From assembly GCF_018881635.1 (NCBI RefSeq), contig NZ_JACVPY010000002.1, positions 829,545 to 893,544 of the forward strand: a stretch of DNA of 64,000 nt, given 5' to 3'. The notes beneath the pieces were generated by a model. That model did no database searches. It was given only the letters and a program-made list of their open reading frames with translations, and had not been told where the DNA came from. The stretch's first letter is position 1; each line of letters begins with the position of its first letter. Shown here one piece after another: positions 24,873 through 32,871 of the stretch. This stretch comes from Polynucleobacter sp. UB-Piko-W3 (GTDB lineage Bacteria > Pseudomonadota > Gammaproteobacteria > Burkholderiales > Burkholderiaceae). The position numbers were made by a program, and so were the translations under genes.

Positions 24873-24879
24873 GCCAGTC

Positions 24880-25092
24880 ATGAATCAGAAAAAAGCCAAA
24901 GCCCTACGCAAGATTGCACGCTCGTTGACTAGCCATCTGCCTGAGCACGTTTTCAAAGAGATGGGCATTAATACCCATGTCACTGATGGCGTTCAGTCAA
25001 AGGTCACCGCCCCACTCACCGTTGCCGCTGATACCAAGCGTGGTCAATACGTAGCCCTTAAACGTGTAGTTCAAGAGCAGTACCGCAAATAG
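24880..25092 (+). CDS. Small basic phage protein
   Basis: 70 residues from the ATG at 24880, 7 bases after the nuclease stop. It is basic (about 14 Lys/Arg) with a KKAKALRKIARSL start and a predicted helix at the end (GQYVALKRVVQEQYRK). The composition suggests nucleic-acid contact. Not recognised. Confidence 0.6.
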   Translation: MNQKKAKALRKIARSLTSHLPEHVFKEMGINTHVTDGVQSKVTAPLTVAADTKRGQYVALKRVVQEQYRK

Positions 25093-25102
25093 AAAGAGCA
25101 CG

Positions 25103-25255
25103 ATGAATCAAGAACCTAAGCGTTTTATTGACCAGTATGGCAACCCAGTTGCTGTGCCAGTTGAGCAGCTGCAAGCAAACCTCAAGACAGCCGAGTTGCA
25201 AGAGTTGGCTGACTACTTATCTTTCTTTGAGGATGAGGAGGATGGTCTTGTATGA
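25103..25255 (+). CDS. Very small acidic phage protein
   Basis: 50 residues. It opens MNQEPKRFIDQYGNPVAVP and ends in an acidic FFEDEEDGLV. Its stop overlaps the next start as ATGA (25252-25255), and GAAAGAG lies seven bases upstream. The overlaps argue that it is translated. Function unknown; its acidity beside a basic neighbour is notable. Confidence 0.55.
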   Translation: MNQEPKRFIDQYGNPVAVPVEQLQANLKTAELQELADYLSFFEDEEDGLV

Positions 25256-25434
25256 CACCGGAAGACCTAACCAATTATGAATTTAGCTATGTCACCCAGC
25301 AAGTGATGTTGCTCTTTAAAAAACCACCATCACTTGAAACCGTTTCAGAAGTACGCAGCATGCTCAACACCATTACCGACGCACTCATACAGGAAAGACT
25401 GACACAAAATGCAACTACGACCATACCAAACTGA
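25252..25434 (+). CDS. Small phage protein ahead of SF2 helicase
   Basis: 60 residues with a helical LETVSEVRSMLNTITDALIQERL region. Both ends overlap neighbours: 4 bases with the acidic protein and 26 with the helicase. It is probably translated in the same run. No function can be read. Confidence 0.5.
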   Translation: MTPEDLTNYEFSYVTQQVMLLFKKPPSLETVSEVRSMLNTITDALIQERLTQNATTTIPN

Positions 25435-26992
25435 CGCTATTAACTCCATCTATGACTGGTTTGCTGCCGGTAAGAAAGCACCATTAGTGGTGACTCCTAC
25501 TGGTAGCGGTAAGTCGGTCATTCTTGCGGAGTTTATTCGCCGCGCTTGTACCGAGCACCCGAACACACACATCTTGGTAGTGACCCATGTGAAGGAACTA
25601 GTAGCCCAAGATGCGAAAGCCATAAAAAACATATGGGCACATGCCAAGGTGGGTGTGTACTCGGCTGGTCTTGGTAAGCGCCAGCTCAGTCAGATTACAG
25701 TTGCATCAGTTCAGAGCATCTATAAAAGACCTGAGTTTCACAATCGCTTTGATTTAATCATTGTTGATGAAGCTCACCTCATCCCCCATAGCGATAACGG
25801 TATGTATCGCCAGTTGCTTGACTCAGCCATTGCTGCCAACCCCTTTACCAAATTGATTGGCTTGACCGCCACACCATTTAGATTGGACTCCGGCTCATTG
25901 CATGAAGGCGATGGTGCTTTATTTGATGGCATTTGTTATGAAGCTAATGTGGCTGACCTGATTAAGCAAGGCTACCTCTGCAAGCTGACTTCACGCAATG
26001 GCGTCAATGTTGACCTTGAAGGCATCAAAAAGGTCGGTGGTGACTTTAACTTGGGTCAGCTGGGTGAACGTATGTCTGCCATGCGTTTAGTTGAGCAGCA
26101 CGCTGATTTAATCGTTAAGCGTTGCCAACAGCGAAACAGCTGGCTTATCTTTGCTGTAACGGTAGAGCACGCTAAACAAATCTGCGCAGCTTTGAAGCGT
26201 CGCGGAATTGCTTGCGGTTATGTGTCCGGTGATATGGGTAATACCGAGCGTGATGTGCAGATCAATAACTTTAAGACTGGTCGCACACAAGCCCTTGTGA
26301 ATTGCTCCATCCTGACTACTGGCTTTGATTACCCAGCCATTGATGCGGTGGTCATGCTACGCCCTACTATGTCAGCCGGTCTGTATGTACAGATGGTTGG
26401 TCGTGGCTTGCGCTTAGATTCCACTAAGACTGATTGCTTGGTGCTCGACTTTGGCGGCAACATCATGCGCCATGGCTTTATTGATCAGGTCGAAGGACGC
26501 AGAAAGAACAAAGGCGAAGCTGGTGAAATCCCAGTCAAGGAATGCCCTTCTTGCAACCTGATGGTTCCCATCATGACTTTGACTTGCCCTGATTGCCAGC
26601 ACGAGTTTCCTAAACCTGAGCGCATCACCAATGAATACCACCACGAAGGTGCATTGCTATCCATTGATGTGCCGCCAGTCACACTAAATGTTGACCGCGT
26701 GGATTACACCAGCCATTTAGGCAAGTCCGGTAAGCACACCTTAAAGGTGACCTATCGCTGTGGATTGCAGTCGGTCAATGAGTATGTCTGCCTTGATCAC
26801 GATGGCTGGGCAAAAACTAAAGCTCAGAACTGGTGGATGCGTCGCGCCCCCAAGTTTGTGCCCAACAGCGTAGACCAAGCATTAAAGATGACGCAGCACC
26901 TAATGGCTCCTAAAGCCATCGTGGTGAATATGGCTGCCAAGTTCCCGGAGATTACGTCCTATCAATTTCACAAAGAACTGGAGGCAGCATGA
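25409..26992 (+). CDS. Superfamily 2 DNA helicase (DEAH type)
   Basis: 527 residues. LRPYQTDAINSIYDWF Q-like motif, Walker A VVTPTGSGKS, motif II IIVDEAHL, motif III GLTATPFR, then C-terminal helicase motifs TTGFDYPAIDAVVMLRPT and MVGRGLR. A four-Cys zinc element (CPSCNLMVP, then CPDCQHEFP) is at about residues 378-400. Such helicases occur in phage replication-recombination modules. Last large gene before the excision-integration genes. Confidence 0.9.
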   Translation: MQLRPYQTDAINSIYDWFAAGKKAPLVVTPTGSGKSVILAEFIRRACTEHPNTHILVVTHVKELVAQDAKAIKNIWAHAKVGVYSAGLGKRQLSQITVASVQSIYKRPEFHNRFDLIIVDEAHLIPHSDNGMYRQLLDSAIAANPFTKLIGLTATPFRLDSGSLHEGDGALFDGICYEANVADLIKQGYLCKLTSRNGVNVDLEGIKKVGGDFNLGQLGERMSAMRLVEQHADLIVKRCQQRNSWLIFAVTVEHAKQICAALKRRGIACGYVSGDMGNTERDVQINNFKTGRTQALVNCSILTTGFDYPAIDAVVMLRPTMSAGLYVQMVGRGLRLDSTKTDCLVLDFGGNIMRHGFIDQVEGRRKNKGEAGEIPVKECPSCNLMVPIMTLTCPDCQHEFPKPERITNEYHHEGALLSIDVPPVTLNVDRVDYTSHLGKSGKHTLKVTYRCGLQSVNEYVCLDHDGWAKTKAQNWWMRRAPKFVPNSVDQALKMTQHLMAPKAIVVNMAAKFPEITSYQFHKELEAA

Positions 26993-27150
26993 AAAATTTA
27001 GTGCGTGACGACCTCGAGTTCAGAAAACGCCTAGCTTTTGTGCGCCAAGCGCAGCAAGACAAGCGTGACCAAAGGTTTTTCAAGTGGGTAATACTTCTAA
27101 CGGTGCTGTACGTATTGGCACATTTATTTCATTTTCTATGGAAGGGTTAA
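26989..27150 (+). CDS. Small single-pass membrane protein
   Basis: 53 residues; the ATG overlaps the helicase stop as ATGA. Residues 1-30 are charged and helical (RKRLAFVRQAQQDKRDQRF), and residues 31-50 are a clear membrane segment (FFKWVILLTVLYVLAHLF). The basic side should face the cytoplasm. A small inner-membrane protein at this spot could be a superinfection or holin-like factor, but nothing decides this. Confidence 0.6.
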   Translation: MKNLVRDDLEFRKRLAFVRQAQQDKRDQRFFKWVILLTVLYVLAHLFHFLWKG

Positions 27151-27154
27151 GACC

Positions 27155-27385
27155 ATGCTTGAACTAGTCACTATTCAAAAGTTAGCCGCGGAATCGGGAT
27201 ATACCGAAGACGCAATTCGTTCAAAGATTGCAAGGGGTGAGTTTGCCGAGGGTTTGCACTACATCAAATCACCGGATGGACGCATCCATTTTTACGTTGA
27301 GGAGTACTTGAAATGGCTTAAGTCAAATACTGATTCGTCAGGACTGGGACGTGGAAAAGCTAAGCCCAAACCTAGCTCAGCATAG
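27155..27385 (+). CDS. xis: Excisionase-like winged-helix protein
   Basis: 76 residues. VTIQKLAAESGYTEDAIRSKIARGEF is a MerR-like helix-turn-helix as in phage excisionases, followed by a wing (YIKSPDGRIHFYVEEYLKWL) and a basic tail. Its place upstream of a DUF4224 gene and the integrase supports a directionality factor. Confidence 0.75.
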   Translation: MLELVTIQKLAAESGYTEDAIRSKIARGEFAEGLHYIKSPDGRIHFYVEEYLKWLKSNTDSSGLGRGKAKPKPSSA

Positions 27386-27440
27386 CGGGAAAGGGCAAAA
27401 AATGAAGAGCAACCGCAGTACTTAAATGGGTGTATAGAAT

Positions 27441-27659
27441 ATGTTTTTAACAGCTGATGAAGTTCGTGATTTAACTGGTAAGGTTCGCAACCAAACTCAG
27501 GTGGCTGCTCTTCGCCACATGGGCATTGAACATCGAGTGCGACCGGATGGCAGCGTTGCCGTCCTTCGCGCCCATGTTGAATCTTCCCTTGGACTTTTAG
27601 CTCATAGTAAAGGACATGAACAAGAGGCAGTACTTAACTTGGAGTGGATGAATGGGTAA
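27441..27659 (+). CDS. DUF4224 protein
   Basis: 72 residues. FLTADEVRDLTGKVRNQTQVAALRHMGIEH is the DUF4224 signature, a small helical family almost always encoded just before a tyrosine integrase. It overlaps the integrase start by 8 bases. It probably acts with the integrase or excisionase. Confidence 0.8.
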   Translation: MFLTADEVRDLTGKVRNQTQVAALRHMGIEHRVRPDGSVAVLRAHVESSLGLLAHSKGHEQEAVLNLEWMNG

Positions 27660-28746
27660 AAAACGCACAATCAAACGCAACATAGGTCTACTTCCCCGCT
27701 GGAAGTGGGTAGGTAATGTTTTGTATTACGAAGTACCAAAAGGTCAAGAATCCTTTTGGGACAATAAGCGTACCTTCCGATTGGGAAGCACTCTTACAGA
27801 AGCCTATACCGAGTGGGCATCAAGAATGTCCGGCACAGAAGTTAAAACAGATTTTAGTACCGTAGAAAGGTTGTTGGATGCTTATGTCATGAAAGCAGTG
27901 CCTTCGCTTTCAGTAACGCACCGCACGAATACCCTCAGAGCAATTGTAAATCTGAAAAAATCCTTTGGTCATTTAAAGCCTACTGCCATTCAGCCAGTAT
28001 TGATAAACCAATACTTAACCGCTCGAAGCGTTAAAAAGAAAAATAGCGAGGGGAAAATGGTAGGCGGTCATGTTGTTGCCAATCGCGAAATAGAAATTTT
28101 CCAAGTAGCTATTGCATGGGCTATTGGGCAAGGTGCTTTCCATCGTCATCCTTTCAGGGGTGAATTTAAATTCAAAAGTGAAAAGCCTCGTGATCGTTAC
28201 ATAGAGGACTGGGAAATTGATGAAATGATGAAGGTAGATTCACATCGACAAAAAGGCAGCTTTCACGCCATCAAAGCCTATATCAAAATTAAGATGCTAA
28301 CTGGCATGGCAATCGGTGATTTGTTGCGCCTTACTATGACTGACGTAAATAAAGCTAAGGATGGCATCTTTATTCAACGCCATAAGACTGGTCATAAAAC
28401 AATGTACTTGTGGAGTCCTGAACTACTGGCAGCTGTTGATGAGGCGATTGCCGCCCGCCCTTGCCTGTCTCCCTTCTTGTTTTGCACAGCTAGGGGCAAA
28501 GGGTTTTTTAATGAAGCTACTGGCAGATGCCCGGGATGGAAGTCCATGTGGCAGCGTTTTGTTGAAAAAGTCATGGCTGAAACCAAAATTACTGAAAAGT
28601 TCACAGACCACGATATTCGGGCTAAGGTGGGTTCAGACAAGGAAAGTGACGAGGAAGCACGTAAAACGCTCTCACACAGCACTTCTGCGACCACTAAGCG
28701 GCACTACCGCCGGAAGGCTGAAGTCGTCCATACAGGCACGCATTAA
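27652..28746 (+). CDS. int: Tyrosine-type phage integrase
   Basis: 364 residues. N-terminal arm-binding and SAM-like core domains about 1-175, catalytic domain about 180-355. Visible catalytic residues: Lys245 (RHKTG), His320 and Arg323 (DHDIR), His342 (LSHS) and the nucleophile Tyr352 (RHYRR). The first Arg of the family, expected in the TG-x-R-x-G/S box, appears here as Ala220 (MLTGMAIGDLLRL), which may impair activity. It reads toward the tRNA-Arg gene used as integration site. Confidence 0.9.
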   Translation: MGKKRTIKRNIGLLPRWKWVGNVLYYEVPKGQESFWDNKRTFRLGSTLTEAYTEWASRMSGTEVKTDFSTVERLLDAYVMKAVPSLSVTHRTNTLRAIVNLKKSFGHLKPTAIQPVLINQYLTARSVKKKNSEGKMVGGHVVANREIEIFQVAIAWAIGQGAFHRHPFRGEFKFKSEKPRDRYIEDWEIDEMMKVDSHRQKGSFHAIKAYIKIKMLTGMAIGDLLRLTMTDVNKAKDGIFIQRHKTGHKTMYLWSPELLAAVDEAIAARPCLSPFLFCTARGKGFFNEATGRCPGWKSMWQRFVEKVMAETKITEKFTDHDIRAKVGSDKESDEEARKTLSHSTSATTKRHYRRKAEVVHTGTH

Positions 28747-28782
28747 GCCCCAACCCCCCCATTTTTTTGTTTTGAATAGAGT

Positions 28783-28811
28783 CCTTGGGTTCTGCCCAAG
28801 GGGTCTTTTTG
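28783..28811 (+). terminator. Terminator after integrase
   Basis: CCTTGGG (28783-28789) pairs with CCCAAGG (28795-28801) around a five-base loop and is followed by a TCTTTTTG run. It is a standard intrinsic terminator for rightward transcripts from the integrase. Confidence 0.75.
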
Positions 28812-28824
28812 TTTAAAAAAAAGT

Positions 28825-28853
28825 TAAAAAAAACGCCACCCGAAGGTAGCGTT
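28825..28853 (-). terminator. Terminator after tRNA-Arg with UUCG tetraloop
   Basis: On the minus strand AACGCTACC, the loop TTCG and GGTGGCGTT (one G-U pair) are followed by a run of nine T. The stable UUCG loop and long T-run make a strong terminator for leftward RNA coming from tRNA-Arg. It lies on the prophage side of the tRNA. Confidence 0.8.
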
Positions 28854-28873
28854 CCGAATCTAAAACATGTCAA

Positions 28874-28902
28874 AATATCGCAAGAATGGGCGAATATCGC
28901 AA
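28874..28902. repeat. Direct repeat beside the attachment region
   Basis: AATATCGCAA occurs twice exactly (28874-28883 and 28893-28902), 19 bases apart, about 40 bases from the tRNA 3' end. The place suits integrase arm-type or excisionase sites of the prophage right end. Confidence 0.5.
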
Positions 28903-28939
28903 ACTTCCAATTTTCACCCACCCTACGAGCCTTATAGAA

Positions 28940-29016
28940 TGGTGCGGCTGGCAGGAATTGAACCCACGACCCCTTGGTTCGTAGCCAAGTACTCTATCCA
29001 GCTGAGCTACAGCCGC
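28940..29016 (-). tRNA. tRNA-Arg (anticodon ACG), probable integration site
   Basis: 77 bases with encoded CCA (complement of 28940-28942). The acceptor stem GCGGCTG pairs with CAGCCGC. The anticodon stem CTTGG/CCAAG encloses the loop CTACGAA, so the anticodon is ACG and would read CGN Arg codons through inosine. The D-arm GCTC-AGC and TPsiC GGTTCAATTCC are intact. The integrase gene approaches its 3' end, so the attachment core is probably in the 3' half; the second att copy must be left of the window. Confidence 0.93.
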
Positions 29017-29034
29017 AACAGCCATAATTATGCC

Positions 29035-29535
29035 ATGGAAGAGAAAAACTACATTACGCCCCCTGGCCACGAACGCATCAAAGCCGAGCTTCTCAAGCTT
29101 CTAAACGTGGATCGGCCTGAAATTGTCCAGGTGGTTCATTGGGCAGCCTCAAACGGCGACCGCTCAGAAAACGGGGACTATATCTACGGCAAGAAACGCC
29201 TACGGGAGATTGATCGCCGTATACGCTTTCTCAATAAACGTCTGGAATTTGCCGTAGTTGTCGATAATTCAGCCCGAAAAAATGGAGATTCGGATGCTGA
29301 ACAAGTCTTCTTTGGAGCTACAGTGACCTACTCCCCACTGGAGGGATCGGAAGCTGGAAAAGAAACGGTGGTCACCATTGTTGGGGTCGATGAGGTTGAC
29401 CTTGAAAAAAATCATGTGAGCTGGGTATCACCGATTGCTAAGGCATTAATTAAAGCAAGGCTGGGAGATAGTGTTGTGATCCAAACACCCACGGGTCCTT
29501 CTGAGATTGAAATACTCGCAGTCGAGTATCTCTAG
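29035..29535 (+). CDS. greB: Transcript cleavage factor GreB
   Basis: 166 residues. The N-terminal coiled coil shows YITPPGHERIKAEL and the GreB-type SNGDRSENGDYIYGKKRLREIDRRI tip with the acidic residues that reach the RNA polymerase active site; the C-terminal FKBP-like domain has VFFGATVTYS and the final SEIEILAVEYL. It rescues backtracked polymerase. I start it at ATG 29035; the frame stays open upstream only because it crosses the tRNA gene. Just 18 bases separate it from the tRNA 5' end. Confidence 0.92.
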   Translation: MEEKNYITPPGHERIKAELLKLLNVDRPEIVQVVHWAASNGDRSENGDYIYGKKRLREIDRRIRFLNKRLEFAVVVDNSARKNGDSDAEQVFFGATVTYSPLEGSEAGKETVVTIVGVDEVDLEKNHVSWVSPIAKALIKARLGDSVVIQTPTGPSEIEILAVEYL

Positions 29536-29549
29536 GCAGTTTGCAAACT

Positions 29550-31952
29550 TTAAACTGCTCGGGTACGAGTTACTCGCATGACATCGTGATTGGTGCGCAG
29601 ACTACGCATCACTTTTGATAAATGCAAGCGATCGTATACCTGGATCGTAAAACGAATGGTGACTGAATCTTCCTTGTAGCGATCTTCCATCGATACATTC
29701 ATGATGTTTGAATCCGCAGAGGTGACACTGCTGGCAACCCGTGCAAGCACCCCTTTGCCTTGGCGAGTGTCAATCGCTAAATCTACTTCAAACTCACGAT
29801 GAACTTCTTTACCCCACTCTACCTCTACCCACTTATCGCCATCTTTTGAGAGCATGCGTAGCGCAACTGGGCAGTCATTCGTATGAACTTGTAAACCCTC
29901 ACCCTTACCGAGGTAGCCAATGATGTTATCGCCTGGTATTGGATGACAACAAGTCTGAAAGTGAATAGAGTTTCCTTCACGGCCATCAACCAAAATAGCC
30001 TGACGCTGATGGTGGTGCGCTTCTGAGGTAGCCGCTATCCAATCTACTGCACCTAAGCGCATCTGATCACTGCCGCCTTCATCGTCAATCAATATCTTAA
30101 GGCGAATGGCTAACTCTTGTGGTGACCTACGACCTAAAGCAATATTCACACAGGCTTCTTCGCGGGTTTTATCACCCGTCCAATGAATGAGTTTTTCCCA
30201 AAGCTCTGCAGTCAGAAGCGCTGCATCAACACCTTGCTGACGAAGGCTATTTGCTAAGAGACGCTCACCTAGCTGTAATGATTCAGAATAATGCTTAGTT
30301 TTTAAAGAATGTCGTATCGATGCGCGGGCTTTACCGGTACGCACAAAGACTAACCAACCAGGGTTGGGCTGTGAGCTGGCTGAAGTGACCACCTCAACAA
30401 TGTCGCCGTTCTTTAGCTCGCTGCGCAATGGCAGCTGCAAGCCATTAATCTTGACTGCAACGCAAGTATTTCCAAGATCGCTGTGAATGGAATAGGCAAA
30501 GTCAAGCGCAGTAGCCCCTCTCGGAAGTGCTCTAATTTGCCCTTTAGGAGTAAAAACATAAACTGCATCAGGGAACAAATCAATCTTGACGTGCTCCAGA
30601 AATTCTTGTGAATCGCCACTGCTATCTTGTATATCAATCAGAGATTGCAACCACTGATGAGCGCGATTTTGCACTTCACTCATATCCGGTGAGCCATCTT
30701 TATAGGCCCAGTGTGCCGCAACGCCAGCTTCGGCTACCGCATGCATATCAGCCGTACGAATCTGAAACTCTACTGGAACGCCTGATGGGCCCAATAGGGT
30801 TGTATGGAGTGATTGATAGCCATTTAACTTAGGAATGGCGATGTAATCTTTGAACTTGCCAGGCATGGGCTTGTAGAGAGAATGCAAGATCCCAAGTGCA
30901 CGATAGCAATCATCAATACTTTGTACCGTAACGCGGAAGGCATACACATCCAAAACCTGTGAAAAACTCACATGCTTAATACGCATCTTGTTATAGATGC
31001 TATAGAGTGTTTTCTCACGGCCACGCAGATCTACTTCAAGATTGACTTTTGCAAACGCTAAGCGCGAGGTTTGCAAAATCTTTTCAATCATTTCCTTACG
31101 ATTGCCACGCGCCCTTTTGACCGATGCCTCAATCACCCGAAAGCGCATTGGCATGGAATAACGAAAGCTCAGGTCTTGTAAGTCTCGATAAATAATATTT
31201 AAGCCTAAGCGGTGTGCAATCGGCGCATAAATTTCAATCGTTTCTGCAGCAACCCTGCGCCGCTTCTCCATGGGAACTGCATCCAGAGTGCGCATATTGT
31301 GAGTACGATCAGCCAGCTTGACTAAGATGACACGTACATCACGCGCCATGGCCATAAACATTTTACGAAAGCTCTCCGCTTGCGCTTCTGCATGGCTCTG
31401 GAACTCTAATTTATCGAGCTTGGTTAGACCTTCTACCAATTCAGCAATCTTAGTGCCAAACTTTTCTACTAAGTCAGCATTGGTAGACCCAGTATCTTCA
31501 ATCACATCGTGCAATAAAGCAGCCATGATGGATGACGCATCCAAACGCCAAGTAGCGCAGAGTTCTGCTACGGCAACTGGATGGGTAATATAAGGCTCAC
31601 CACTATGGCGGTATTGGCCTAAGTGAGCAGTATCTGCAAACTGAAACGCTTTTTTAATTTGCACAACTTCATCAGGCTTTAAGTAAGTCAGTTTCGAGAG
31701 TAAATTCTCAATTGAAACGACTTGATGCTTTAAAGGCTTACTCGGAGCTGAGGTTGGCCCGAATAAATGACGACTTGATTGCGCTAGCAATGACGCCAAA
31801 ACGGATTGTGAACTGCCGGGTTGATGAATATGATTGGGTGTATCTGAGGATGTATTTAACAACTCAGCTTGGATAGCACCCAACGAGGACTCAATGGGCG
31901 AGATCCCCCCTACTAATTCCGATGTTTTTGCTGTACCTAGAGGGAGCTCCAC
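29550..31952 (-). CDS. spoT: Bifunctional (p)ppGpp synthetase/hydrolase
   Basis: 800 residues. Order: HD hydrolase (YITHPVAVAELCATW, LLHDVIEDT) about 105-270, synthetase about 310-445 (PGKFKDYIAIPKLNGYQSLHT; the basic K-F-K-D pattern is of the bifunctional class), TGS about 465-530, and C-terminal ACT with EVDLAIDTRQGKGVLA. It controls the stringent response. A GTG start with TAGGAG seven bases upstream gives an N-terminal extension of about 75 low-complexity residues compared with E. coli SpoT. It follows rpoZ by 15 bases. Confidence 0.93.
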   Translation of the reverse strand: MELPLGTAKTSELVGGISPIESSLGAIQAELLNTSSDTPNHIHQPGSSQSVLASLLAQSSRHLFGPTSAPSKPLKHQVVSIENLLSKLTYLKPDEVVQIKKAFQFADTAHLGQYRHSGEPYITHPVAVAELCATWRLDASSIMAALLHDVIEDTGSTNADLVEKFGTKIAELVEGLTKLDKLEFQSHAEAQAESFRKMFMAMARDVRVILVKLADRTHNMRTLDAVPMEKRRRVAAETIEIYAPIAHRLGLNIIYRDLQDLSFRYSMPMRFRVIEASVKRARGNRKEMIEKILQTSRLAFAKVNLEVDLRGREKTLYSIYNKMRIKHVSFSQVLDVYAFRVTVQSIDDCYRALGILHSLYKPMPGKFKDYIAIPKLNGYQSLHTTLLGPSGVPVEFQIRTADMHAVAEAGVAAHWAYKDGSPDMSEVQNRAHQWLQSLIDIQDSSGDSQEFLEHVKIDLFPDAVYVFTPKGQIRALPRGATALDFAYSIHSDLGNTCVAVKINGLQLPLRSELKNGDIVEVVTSASSQPNPGWLVFVRTGKARASIRHSLKTKHYSESLQLGERLLANSLRQQGVDAALLTAELWEKLIHWTGDKTREEACVNIALGRRSPQELAIRLKILIDDEGGSDQMRLGAVDWIAATSEAHHHQRQAILVDGREGNSIHFQTCCHPIPGDNIIGYLGKGEGLQVHTNDCPVALRMLSKDGDKWVEVEWGKEVHREFEVDLAIDTRQGKGVLARVASSVTSADSNIMNVSMEDRYKEDSVTIRFTIQVYDRLHLSKVMRSLRTNHDVMRVTRTRAV

Positions 31953-31967
31953 ACCGGAACTCCTAAA

Positions 31968-32171
31968 TTACAAAGGTACTTTGGTCAACATGTCACGGTC
32001 GGTCACACCAGCAGCAACTTCACGCAACGCAACTACTGTTGCTTTATCTTTGGACTCAACACGTGGGGAGTGACCTTGAACTAATTGGCGAGCGCGATAG
32101 GTCGCAGCCAAAACCAGTTCAAAACGATTTGGGATGGTTTTAAGACAATCTTCTACAGTGATACGGGCCAT
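31968..32171 (-). CDS. rpoZ: RNA polymerase omega subunit
   Basis: 67 residues from the ATG at 32171 ([19 protein letters not shown]), the canonical omega start. The central [13 protein letters not shown] and [10 protein letters not shown] segments match the family. The open frame extends 9 codons upstream but without a ribosome site. It sits between gmk and spoT, the usual proteobacterial order. Confidence 0.94.
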   Translation of the reverse strand: MARITVEDCLKTIPNRFELVLAATYRARQLVQGHSPRVESKDKATVVALREVAAGVTDRDMLTKVPL

Positions 32172-32216
32172 GCTGAACTCACTTAACTTTAGCTTCAATA
32201 CCTATAGGATAACTGA

Positions 32217-32858
32217 TTAGACCCCGAGGCGTCTTAAAAGGGCTGGATTTCTGGCCATAGCAGGCCCAGAACGCAGGCGGCTGGCTGCCAAAATATGCTT
32301 TAGATCAACCAGAGCCTGATCGAAAGAGTCATTCACCACAATATAGTCAGCCTCATGGGCGTGCAGCAGCTCGACGTGTGCCGCAGCTAAACGCCTTGCA
32401 ATAGTGGCTTCATCATCCTGCCCGCGCTTACGAAGGCGCTCCTCTAAAGCTTCAATTGAAGGGGGGAAAATGAAGATCCACTGAGCCGATGGAATAAGTT
32501 TGCGAATCTGTTGTGCACCCTGCCAATCGATCTCAAGCACTACATCACTGCCTGCTTGCATTTGTGATTCGATCCAAGGTTTAGAGGTCCCATAAAAATG
32601 ACCATGCACTTCTGCCCATTCCAAAAAGTGACCTTGTTCTTTCTCTTGGATGAATTCTTCTTTGGAAACAAAGCGATAATTTTTGCCATCCACTTCACCT
32701 GACCTAGGTGCTCGTGTTGTGGTTGATAAAGATAACTTCAAACCCGCATCCGCTTGTAGCAGAGCATTAACTAAAGAAGATTTGCCTGCACCAGATGGCG
32801 CAACAATCATCAACATGCTACCTTGATATGCCGGGCTTGGGTTTGTCTTAGTCATCAT
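32217..32858 (-). CDS. gmk: Guanylate kinase
   Basis: 213 residues; P-loop IVAPSGAGKSSLV, GMP-binding LSTTTRAPRSGEVDGKNYRF and EWAEVHGHFYGTSK, and the lid RLRKRGQDDE. It phosphorylates GMP to GDP. Two adjacent ATGs (32858 and 32855) could start it. It is 13 bases downstream of the yicC-type gene. Confidence 0.94.
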   Translation of the reverse strand: MMTKTNPSPAYQGSMLMIVAPSGAGKSSLVNALLQADAGLKLSLSTTTRAPRSGEVDGKNYRFVSKEEFIQEKEQGHFLEWAEVHGHFYGTSKPWIESQMQAGSDVVLEIDWQGAQQIRKLIPSAQWIFIFPPSIEALEERLRKRGQDDEATIARRLAAAHVELLHAHEADYIVVNDSFDQALVDLKHILAASRLRSGPAMARNPALLRRLGV

Positions 32859-32871
32859 TCAATTGTACGGA

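Noticed and set aside
1..28939. CRISPR array or DGR template/variable repeats
   Set aside because: No regularly spaced repeats with unique spacers, no reverse transcriptase and no adenine-biased repeat pair visible in the window.
28867..29034. Longer start for greB
   Set aside because: The extension reads through the tRNA-Arg gene on the opposite strand; ATG 29035 gives the normal GreB N-terminus.
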